A DNA stretch of 12,135 bases from Gammaproteobacteria bacterium UBA7449 (GTDB lineage: Bacteria > Pseudomonadota > Gammaproteobacteria > Pseudomonadales > Pseudohongiellaceae). The stretch lies in the NCBI GenBank assembly GCA_002477465.1, contig DLPV01000003.1, positions 233,436 through 245,570 of the forward strand, read 5' to 3'. Shown here piece by piece: positions 6,377-12,135 of this stretch. Under the pieces are notes generated by a model. It saw only the letters and a program-made list of their open reading frames with translations, made no database searches and was not told where the DNA came from. Positions within the stretch are counted from its first letter, which is position 1. Each line of letters begins with the position of its first letter. Made by a program: the position numbers and the translations under genes.

Positions 6377-7426
6377 CTAGCCAGCATCCTCGTAGCGCTG
6401 GTACATCTCTTCCAGGCTATAAACCTTTTTGATGTTGGCAATCTGCCCGGCAGTACCAAAAGCTTCCAGTCGCGCCTTCACAATGTCCTTCATCGCTTCA
6501 ATGGTTGGTATCAGGAACTTTCGGGGGTCAAATTCTGAAGCATTGTTCGCGAGAAATCGACGAACCGCGCCGGTAGACGCCAGGCGCAGGTCGGTGTCGA
6601 TATTAACCTTCCGCACGCCGTGGCGAATACCCTCCTGGATTTCCTCTACAGGAACACCATAGGTCTCAGGAATTTCACCGCCGAATTCGTTAATGATCGC
6701 CAGCCATTCCTGGGGCACAGAAGATGACCCGTGCATCACCAGGTGCGTGTTTGGAATCTTGTCGTGAATGGCCTTGATGCGCTCAATGGCTAGAATGTCG
6801 CCCGTGGGTGGCCTGCTGAACTTGTAGGCACCATGGCTGGTACCCACGGCAATGGCCAGGGCATCAACGCCGGTCGCGTCAACAAAGTCGGAGGCTTCCT
6901 GCGGGTCAGTAAGCAATTGGTCCATGGACAATTTGCCCTCGGCACCAATACCATCTTCTTCACCAGCCATGCCAGTCTCCAGAGAACCGAGACAGCCAAT
7001 CTCGCCTTCCACCGACACACCACAGGCATGGGCCATATCAACAGTCTGTTTGGTGACGCGCACGTTGTAATCAAAATCAGTCGGGGTCTTACCATCTTCA
7101 GCAAGAGAACCGTCCATCATCACCGATGAGAATCCAAGTTGAATTGAGCGCTGGCAAACAGCGGGTGACACACCATGGTCCTGATGCATCACAATTGGAA
7201 TGTGCGGAAATTCCTCAATGGCTGCTTCAATAAGGTGTTTAAGGAAAGTCGAACCAGCATACTTTCTTGCGCCTGCAGATGCCTGCAGGATGACAGGACT
7301 ATTCACTTCGTGTGCAGCCTCCATGATGGCGCGCACTTGTTCGAGGTTGTTCACGTTGAAGGCAGGAACCCCATATTCGTGTTCCGCCGCGTGATCCAGG
7401 AGCTGACGTAAACTAATTAGTGCCAT
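6377..7426 (-). CDS. fba: Class II fructose-bisphosphate aldolase (Calvin-cycle subtype)
   Basis: Zinc-dependent aldolase that reversibly splits fructose 1,6-bisphosphate into dihydroxyacetone phosphate and glyceraldehyde 3-phosphate. At 349 aa it belongs to the longer class II subtype found in Pseudomonas and in Calvin-cycle operons (often called CbbA-type); the name does not imply autotrophy, as no RuBisCO or phosphoribulokinase is present here. HQDHG (81-85) holds the catalytic Asp83 and zinc ligand His84; further metal/phosphate-binding segments are GTSHGAYKF (195-203; His198), MHGSSSVP (231-238; His232) and NIDTDLR (275-281). Start ATG has a good GAGG ribosome-binding site. It sits 145 nt after pgk and 35 nt before the hydrolase on the same strand, the order known from other gammaproteobacteria (epd-pgk-fba). 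Confidence 0.97.
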   Translation of the reverse strand: MALISLRQLLDHAAEHEYGVPAFNVNNLEQVRAIMEAAHEVNSPVILQASAGARKYAGSTFLKHLIEAAIEEFPHIPIVMHQDHGVSPAVCQRSIQLGFSSVMMDGSLAEDGKTPTDFDYNVRVTKQTVDMAHACGVSVEGEIGCLGSLETGMAGEEDGIGAEGKLSMDQLLTDPQEASDFVDATGVDALAIAVGTSHGAYKFSRPPTGDILAIERIKAIHDKIPNTHLVMHGSSSVPQEWLAIINEFGGEIPETYGVPVEEIQEGIRHGVRKVNIDTDLRLASTGAVRRFLANNASEFDPRKFLIPTIEAMKDIVKARLEAFGTAGQIANIKKVYSLEEMYQRYEDAG

Positions 7427-7464
7427 TGTGATTCCTCTTTAATAGGTGTTCTGCTTAACTTAAT

Positions 7465-7488
7465 CGAGGCCGAAAATTTTCAGGCTCG
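7465..7488. repeat. Imperfect inverted repeat in pgk-fba gap
   Basis: CGAG and CTCG ends flank a perfect 10-bp core palindrome GAAAATTTTC (7472-7481), with two mismatches between. It lies about 40 bp upstream of the fba start and could be a binding site for a regulator of fba or a small mRNA hairpin. No convincing promoter hexamers are seen with it. Confidence 0.3.
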
Positions 7489-7539
7489 TGAATGCAGAGA
7501 TGAAGCAAACTGATTTTTCTCCTCGTCTCTCGATTATTT

Positions 7540-7558
7540 CCAAGCCATTGAAGCTTGG
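7540..7558 (-). other. Hairpin just after pgk
   Basis: CCAAGC (7540-7545) and GCTTGG (7553-7558) form a perfect 6-bp stem with a 7-nt loop, 13 nt beyond the pgk stop. In the minus-strand RNA the next bases are AAATAATCG, without a U-run, so it is not an intrinsic terminator. A role in mRNA stability or processing between pgk and fba is possible. Confidence 0.4.
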
Positions 7559-7571
7559 CAATAGAATTCGT

Positions 7572-8747
7572 TCATTCTTTGGCTCTGGCATTCAAAACCG
7601 CCACCGCGGGCAGCTCAATGCCCTGCACATATTCAAGAAAGGCGCCGCCACCGGTGGAAATATAGGAGACCGAGTCGGTAATACCAAACTTGTCTATGGC
7701 TGCAATGGTCTCACCACCACCTGCCAGTGAGAAACCCGAGTTTTCCGCAATCGCCCGTGCGATTCGCCGGGTACCTGCGGCGAAGCTATCAAACTCGAAC
7801 ACCCCAAGTGGGCCATTCCAGATAATCGTTTTCATATCTGCAATCATGGTAGCCAGCTTTTCCGCTGACTCCGGCCCGATATCCAGAATCATGTCATCGT
7901 CAGTAATATCTGCTACGGGCTTTATGGTCGCTTCTGCCTCGGCGCCAAAAGATTTAGCCACAACTACATCTGTGGGCAGTGGAATTGACGTCTTCGCCAT
8001 CAGTGACTTTGCGGTTTCGACCAAGTCTGGCTCGCATAGAGACTGCCCTACGTTTGCGCCAGCCGCTAGCAAGAAAGTATTGGCGATACCGCCACCGACA
8101 ATAAGCTGGTCAACGATCCCGGCAAGGTTATTGAGCACTTCCAACTTGGTAGACACCTTGGCGCCACCAACGATAGCAAGCATGGGACGCTCAGGACTTG
8201 CCAACGATCGTTCAAGCGCATCCAGTTCTCCCGCCAACAGCGGGCCCGCGCAGGCCTCGTTCGCCTCCTCAGCAACACCATGGGTACTAGCCTGGGCCCT
8301 GTGCGCGGTTCCAAAGGCATCCATCACAAACACATCGCAAAGCCCGGCATAGGCTGCAGCCAATACCTGATGATTCGCTTTCTCACCGGTATTAATACGG
8401 ACATTTTCCAACATCACGAGCTTATCAGAGCCGATTGCCTCCGGGTTTTCCAAATAGCCTGACACCACCGGTACGTCCCGGCCCAGGAGCTGGCCAAGAT
8501 GCCTGGCAACCGGCGCCATAGAGAACTCCAGCTGCTGATCTATTGCGATGCCTTCTTTAGGTCGGCCCAGGTGCGACATCACGATAACCTGGGCCGCTGA
8601 CTGCAGGGCCAATTCCAGGGTAGGCAACGCCGCACGAATGCGTGTGTCGTTGCTTACTTCTCCATCAGCCAGGGGCACATTTAAATCTTCTCGTATCAGG
8701 ACGCGCTTGTTGGTCAGGTCCAGTTCGGTCATACGCTGAAAAGGCAT
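7572..8747 (-). CDS. pgk: Phosphoglycerate kinase
   Basis: Cytosolic kinase that interconverts 1,3-bisphosphoglycerate + ADP and 3-phosphoglycerate + ATP in glycolysis and gluconeogenesis. 391 aa against 387 in E. coli. The N-domain substrate site shows RVLIREDLNVPL (15-26; Asp21, Asn23), Arg37, SHLGRP (58-63), ENVR (114-117) and DAFGTAHR (143-150). The C-domain nucleotide site shows GGAKVSTK (194-201), NGPLGVFE (311-318) and GGGET (343-347). The upstream ATG at 8747 is chosen over an internal ATG at 8732 because the preceding residues MPFQR align with the E. coli N-terminus (MSVIK); the ribosome-binding site (GGGG about 11 nt upstream) is poor. It lies 105 nt after epd. Its 3-phosphoglycerate product is the substrate of SerA, also in this window. 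Confidence 0.97.
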   Translation of the reverse strand: MPFQRMTELDLTNKRVLIREDLNVPLADGEVSNDTRIRAALPTLELALQSAAQVIVMSHLGRPKEGIAIDQQLEFSMAPVARHLGQLLGRDVPVVSGYLENPEAIGSDKLVMLENVRINTGEKANHQVLAAAYAGLCDVFVMDAFGTAHRAQASTHGVAEEANEACAGPLLAGELDALERSLASPERPMLAIVGGAKVSTKLEVLNNLAGIVDQLIVGGGIANTFLLAAGANVGQSLCEPDLVETAKSLMAKTSIPLPTDVVVAKSFGAEAEATIKPVADITDDDMILDIGPESAEKLATMIADMKTIIWNGPLGVFEFDSFAAGTRRIARAIAENSGFSLAGGGETIAAIDKFGITDSVSYISTGGGAFLEYVQGIELPAVAVLNARAKE

Positions 8748-8852
8748 TTGAATTTAAACCCCGGAACTCAACTTCATGAATTGTCGTGCTGCTGATTTTA
8801 CCCAGAAATCCTAACATCATCAGCGCGGACCTTAAGGCAATAGATATTCGGT

Positions 8853-9872
8853 TTACTGCTCACTCATGAACTGCGCAACATCGAGCATACGATTGGCATA
8901 GGCCCATTCATTGTCGAACCACACCAGCAGTTTCACCAGATTGTTTGGCGCCACTCGCGTCTGGTTAGAATCGACCACAGCAGAACGAGGGTCATGGTTG
9001 TAGTCACAGGACGCCAGCAGTTCATCACTCACACCAAGCACGTTGTCTGGTAGCTGTTCGCTGTATTCACGCAGTGCTTTATTCACCTGCTCAGCAGTGA
9101 CCGTCTGCGCCAACGTCACCGTCAGGTCCATAGCCGACACATTGACTGTAGGCACACGAATCGCCTGTGCTTCCAGCAGGCCGCTGAGATTGGGCAATAT
9201 CCGCTCGATACCGCGTGCCAATTCGGTATTCACTGGAATAATAGACTGCATGGCACTGCGGGTCCTGCGCAAATCCGAGTTGTGGTAGCCGTCGATGACA
9301 GGTTGATCGTTCATGGCAGAGTGGATGGTTGTAATCACACCGGACTGCAAACCGAAGGAATCATCCAGCACCTTGAGCACCGGCACGATGCAGTTGGTAG
9401 TGCACGAGGCATTAGACACGATACTGGCAGATGCCGACAGAGTCTCGTGGTTAATGCCATAGACCACAGTTGCGTCGACATCACTCTCCGCGGGCTGGGA
9501 AAACAGGACTCGATGCGCGCCGCTTTTTAAATGCTGCTCGGCATTTGCCCGATCGGAAAATGCCCCGCTGCACTCCATGACCAGATCCACACCGAGGTCA
9601 GCCCATGGCAAATAGCCGGGGTTACTGGTCTGACTGATGGCGATTCTGTCTTCGTTCACCAGCAGATCGCCGCTATCCCGTTCAACCGCCACTGTCCCGA
9701 GAAACCTGCCGTGAGTGCTGTCGTAGCGGGTAAGGTGAGCCAGAGTCTCAATATCTGCCACGTCGTTAATCGCGACGATGTGCAGACCAGCATAATTAGT
9801 AGACTCGCACAGTGCCCGCAGAATCGAGCGCCCAATGCGGCCAAACCCGTTGATTGCAATACGATAAGCCAT
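8853..9872 (-). CDS. epd: D-erythrose-4-phosphate dehydrogenase
   Basis: GAPDH-like enzyme that oxidises erythrose 4-phosphate to 4-phosphoerythronate with NAD, the first step of DXP-dependent pyridoxal 5'-phosphate synthesis. Exactly 339 aa, the length of E. coli Epd. NGFGRIGR (8-15) is the Rossmann start; Cys157 in SNASCTTNC is the nucleophile and His184 the general base. Epd-type rather than GapA-type residues are seen at TIHSAMNDQPVIDGYH (182-197), DLRRTRSAMQSIIPVNT (200-216) and the YNHDPRSAVVDSNQTRV stretch (291-307). Canonical GAPDH reads TNDQ and RAAA/SIIPTTTGAAKAV in the middle regions. The ATG has an AGGG ribosome-binding site 7 nt upstream. It sits 38 nt after tkt, whose reaction produces or consumes erythrose 4-phosphate. 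Residual GAPDH activity cannot be excluded. Confidence 0.93.
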   Translation of the reverse strand: MAYRIAINGFGRIGRSILRALCESTNYAGLHIVAINDVADIETLAHLTRYDSTHGRFLGTVAVERDSGDLLVNEDRIAISQTSNPGYLPWADLGVDLVMECSGAFSDRANAEQHLKSGAHRVLFSQPAESDVDATVVYGINHETLSASASIVSNASCTTNCIVPVLKVLDDSFGLQSGVITTIHSAMNDQPVIDGYHNSDLRRTRSAMQSIIPVNTELARGIERILPNLSGLLEAQAIRVPTVNVSAMDLTVTLAQTVTAEQVNKALREYSEQLPDNVLGVSDELLASCDYNHDPRSAVVDSNQTRVAPNNLVKLLVWFDNEWAYANRMLDVAQFMSEQ

Positions 9873-9910
9873 GCTCGACCCTGGATCCCGTTACGAAGGC
9901 ACGCTTAAAA

Positions 9911-11908
9911 TCAGGCCAGTGCCTTGGCGGCCTCAACTACAGCATCTGCGGTAAAGCCGAAGTGCTCCATCAGCACGCCACCGGGTGCCGAAGCGCCAAA
10001 GCTGCGCATACCAATAACCTCGCCATCCATGCCAACCCACTTGTACCAGTAATCAGCCGCAGCCGCTTCCACGGCAATGCGCTTGCGCACGGTCGGCGGC
10101 AGCACTTCATCGCGATAAGTCTGTTCCTGAGATTCGAATACGTCAGCGCTGGGCATAGAGACCAGTCGCGCTGCAACGCCAGAATTCTGCAGACGGGTAA
10201 CCGCGTCCATACAAATCTGCACTTCCGAGCCGGTCGCTATGATGATTAATGCAGGCGCATCCTCGCAGTCCTTGAGCACATACGCGCCACGGCTGATGTT
10301 GCTCACCTGTTGCGCGTCCCTGGCCTGATGCGGAAGCCCCTGACGAGAAAACACCAGGGCTGTTGGGCCGGTATTGTGCTCCAGCGCCGCCTTCCAGGCT
10401 ACCGCTGATTCCACGTTGTCGCAGGGGCGCCACACTGACATATTCGGTGTAACCCGCAGGGCGGTAAGTTGCTCAATAGGCTGATGGGTTGGGCCATCTT
10501 CACCCTGACCGATAGAGTCATGGGTATACACGAGGATACTGTGCTGCTTCATTAATGCCGCCATGCGCGCTGCATTGCGGGCATACTCCATAAAAATAAG
10601 GAAGGTCGCGGTATAGGGAATAAACCCGCCATGCAAGGCGATGCCGGAGGCCATTGCGGTCATACCGAATTCGCGCACGCCATAGTAGATATAGTTGCCA
10701 GCAGCATCCTGCGTCACTGGGGTCGTGCCAGACCAGGTAGTCAGGTTAGAACCGGTGAGGTCGGCACTTCCACCAATCAGCTCCGGCAACATTGCGCCGA
10801 AGGCCTCGATACACTGCTGCGACGCCTTGCGGCTAGCGATATTGTCCTCAGTCTGCTGGCACTGCTGAATATATTCATCCGCTTTCTCGGCAAAAAATCC
10901 TGGCAGCTGACCCTTGATGCGACGCACCAGCTCCATTGCCAATTCAGGATATTCTTCCTCATAGATCACCAGCTTTTCTTTCCAGGCAGTCTCTGCGGAG
11001 AAGCCCTTCTCGGTCGCATCCCAGGCTTGCTTGATGTCTTCAGGTATGACAAACGGAGAATGTGGCCAGTCAAGCTCCCGGCGCACGGCCGCAACCTCTT
11101 CTTCGCCCAGCGGGGCACCATGGGTCGCAGCAGTGCCACCCTTGTTAGGTGAACCAAACCCAATCACGGTCTTACAGCAAATCAGCGTCGGTTTAACCGA
11201 TTCTGCCTTGGCGCCTGCAATGGCTTTGGCAATAGCGCCCGCATCGTGGCCATCGGCTTGCAGTACCTGCCATCCATAGGCTTCAAACCTTGCCGGCGTG
11301 TCGTCGGAGAACCACTCTTCCACTTCGCCATCAATTGAGATGCCGTTGTCGTCATAGAAAACAATCAGCTTGCCCAGTTGCAGTGTCCCAGCCAGAGAAC
11401 AGACCTCGTGGGAAATGCCTTCCATGAGGCAGCCGTCCCCCGCGAACACGTAAGTAAAGTGATCAACAATCTCATGGTTCTCACGGTTGAACTGCGCGGC
11501 CAGGGTCTTCTCAGCCACTGCCATGCCTACGGCGTTTGCCAGGCCCTGGCCCAGTGGGCCGGTGGTGGTCTCAACGCCCGGCGTATCGCCGTATTCGGGA
11601 TGACCCGGCGTCGATGAATGGAGCTGGCGAAAATTCTCGAGCTCTGCCATCGGCAGTGCATAACCAGTCAGGTGCAGGAGCGAGTAAATCAGCATGGACC
11701 CATGGCCATTGGAAAGCACGAAGCGATCCCGATTAAACCAGTCTGGGTTCGATGGATTGTGGTTGAGATAATCTCGCCACAACACTTCGGCGATGTCCGC
11801 CATGCCCATGGGTGCACCGGGGTGTCCGGATTTCGCTTTTTGTACTGCGTCCATACTCAAGGCACGTATGGCGTTGGCGCAATCTCGACGAGATACAGCG
11901 TCAGTCAT
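9911..11908 (-). CDS. tkt: Transketolase
   Basis: Thiamine-diphosphate and divalent-metal dependent enzyme that moves two-carbon units between ketose and aldose phosphates in the non-oxidative pentose phosphate pathway. 665 aa, matching bacterial transketolases (663-670). Visible in order: KSGHPGAPMGMAD (about 26-38; His29), SNGHGSM (66-72; His69), GPLGQG (117-122), the ThDP/metal motif GDGCLMEGISHEVCSLAG (157-174), the DDNGISIDG loop, then the pyrimidine domain with REFGMTAMASG and the C-terminal domain containing FGASAPG. The start is set at ATG 11908, with AGGAG 7 nt upstream. A GTG two codons further upstream is open but would lie one base from that ribosome-binding site. It is the first gene of the minus-strand tkt-epd-pgk-fba-hydrolase cluster. 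Intact. Confidence 0.97.
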   Translation of the reverse strand: MTDAVSRRDCANAIRALSMDAVQKAKSGHPGAPMGMADIAEVLWRDYLNHNPSNPDWFNRDRFVLSNGHGSMLIYSLLHLTGYALPMAELENFRQLHSSTPGHPEYGDTPGVETTTGPLGQGLANAVGMAVAEKTLAAQFNRENHEIVDHFTYVFAGDGCLMEGISHEVCSLAGTLQLGKLIVFYDDNGISIDGEVEEWFSDDTPARFEAYGWQVLQADGHDAGAIAKAIAGAKAESVKPTLICCKTVIGFGSPNKGGTAATHGAPLGEEEVAAVRRELDWPHSPFVIPEDIKQAWDATEKGFSAETAWKEKLVIYEEEYPELAMELVRRIKGQLPGFFAEKADEYIQQCQQTEDNIASRKASQQCIEAFGAMLPELIGGSADLTGSNLTTWSGTTPVTQDAAGNYIYYGVREFGMTAMASGIALHGGFIPYTATFLIFMEYARNAARMAALMKQHSILVYTHDSIGQGEDGPTHQPIEQLTALRVTPNMSVWRPCDNVESAVAWKAALEHNTGPTALVFSRQGLPHQARDAQQVSNISRGAYVLKDCEDAPALIIIATGSEVQICMDAVTRLQNSGVAARLVSMPSADVFESQEQTYRDEVLPPTVRKRIAVEAAAADYWYKWVGMDGEVIGMRSFGASAPGGVLMEHFGFTADAVVEAAKALA

Positions 11909-11937
11909 TAACACACTCCTGTTTGCCCAAGATTGGT

Positions 11938-11960
11938 GCTGGTCTCAGGCCAGCTCTGGC
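11938..11960 (-). promoter_or_regulatory. Short hairpin(s) in tkt leader
   Basis: GCTGG (11938-11942) pairs with CCAGC (11950-11954) around a 7-nt loop; GCCAG (11949-11953) can alternatively pair with CTGGC (11956-11960), though with too small a loop to be stable. The element lies 30-50 nt upstream of the tkt ATG and would be in the 5' leader if the promoter is further upstream. Function unknown. Confidence 0.25.
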
Positions 11961-12047
11961 GACTCTTCAATTTGGTCCAAAAATGAAGGCCAGTATTGTC
12001 CCCCACCTCTGATCAAGATGCTACCAACGCCAGCATTTTCGGGCCCA

Positions 12048-12077
12048 AAACTATATCAACAAATATTGATATAGTTT
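12048..12077. promoter_or_regulatory. Perfect 12-bp inverted repeat, probable operator
   Basis: AAACTATATCAA (12048-12059) and TTGATATAGTTT (12066-12077) are perfect complements separated by six bases. The dyad is AT-rich in an otherwise mixed-composition region and lies 140-169 bp upstream of the tkt ATG. Two 12-bp arms with a short spacer suit a dimeric winged-helix regulator. In Pseudomonas, tkt neighbours an ArsR-type regulator gene and metK; SahR-type ArsR regulators control S-adenosylhomocysteine-cycle genes. This site could therefore serve a divergent gene just beyond the right edge, tkt, or both. The assignment to SahR is inference from gene order, not from a matched motif. Confidence 0.6.
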
Positions 12078-12135
12078 GAAATCCCGCCAGAGAACTGCTA
12101 CCTTTACGTCTCCATCCACAGCTCAACACAATCCG

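Noticed and set aside
7690..8352. 220-codon plus-strand ORF antisense to pgk
   Set aside because: Long, but it lies opposite conserved pgk codons; Ser/Ala/Pro-rich composition is typical of a shadow frame.
8748..8852. Terminator or attenuator between epd and pgk
   Set aside because: GCTGAT/ATCAGC arms can pair only across a 22-nt loop and compete with a GATTT/AAATC stem; no U-run.
6377..11908. A Calvin-cycle (cbb) operon
   Set aside because: tkt, pgk and the aldolase subtype fit, but no RuBisCO, phosphoribulokinase, SBPase or CbbR is present, and epd instead of gap points to the ordinary gammaproteobacterial cluster.
11909..11914. GTG at 11914 as tkt start (667 aa)
   Set aside because: It is one base from AGGAG, too close; the ATG at 11908 has ideal spacing and matches family N-termini.
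1..12135. Mobile element, CRISPR array, tRNA or rRNA
   Set aside because: No transposase, integrase, terminal repeats, regularly spaced repeats or tRNA-like cloverleaf were seen; all genes are intact housekeeping genes.

Overview
The window looks like chromosomal housekeeping DNA of a gammaproteobacterium. The proteins read closest to Pseudomonas-like and E. coli-like orthologs recalled from memory. Two gene groupings match ones I know from that class: transketolase - erythrose-4-phosphate dehydrogenase - phosphoglycerate kinase - class II aldolase, and serA beside a D-2-hydroxyglutarate dehydrogenase gene. I see no mobile element, CRISPR array, rRNA or tRNA. Genus-level assignment cannot be made by reading alone.

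Layout. Bases 1-369 hold no gene I can support; they form the leader of psd and contain several inverted repeats. psd (370-1242, +) overlaps rpiA (1239-1913, +) by an ATGA junction, so the two are probably translationally coupled. A 29-nt hairpin directly follows the rpiA stop. A small cold-shock protein gene (2074-2283, -) converges on rpiA and has a U-rich leader. Next comes an FAD-linked D-2-hydroxyglutarate dehydrogenase (2519-3919, -), divergent from serA (4123-5361, +). The serA stop overlaps, in a CTAG tetranucleotide, the stop of a convergent alpha/beta hydrolase gene.

From the right end leftwards lies a minus-strand cluster: tkt (11908-9911), epd (9872-8853), pgk (8747-7572), fba (7426-6377) and the hydrolase (6341-5358). 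The gaps are 38, 105, 145 and 35 nt, which fits one operon or a few overlapping transcripts. About 140 bp upstream of the tkt start is a perfect 12-bp inverted repeat with a 6-nt spacer. It is the best operator candidate in the window.

How the genes connect. tkt and rpiA run the non-oxidative pentose phosphate pathway. pgk and fba belong to glycolysis/gluconeogenesis. Epd takes erythrose 4-phosphate, a transketolase substrate/product, into pyridoxal-phosphate synthesis. SerA draws 3-phosphoglycerate, which Pgk produces in the glycolytic direction, into serine. The adjacent D-2-hydroxyglutarate dehydrogenase re-oxidises the 2-hydroxyglutarate made by SerA side activity. Serine also feeds phosphatidylserine, the substrate of Psd. 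The window is therefore a coherent central-carbon/serine neighbourhood. I did not find a convincing new multi-gene system; the points worth following up are regulatory elements and the uncharacterised hydrolase.
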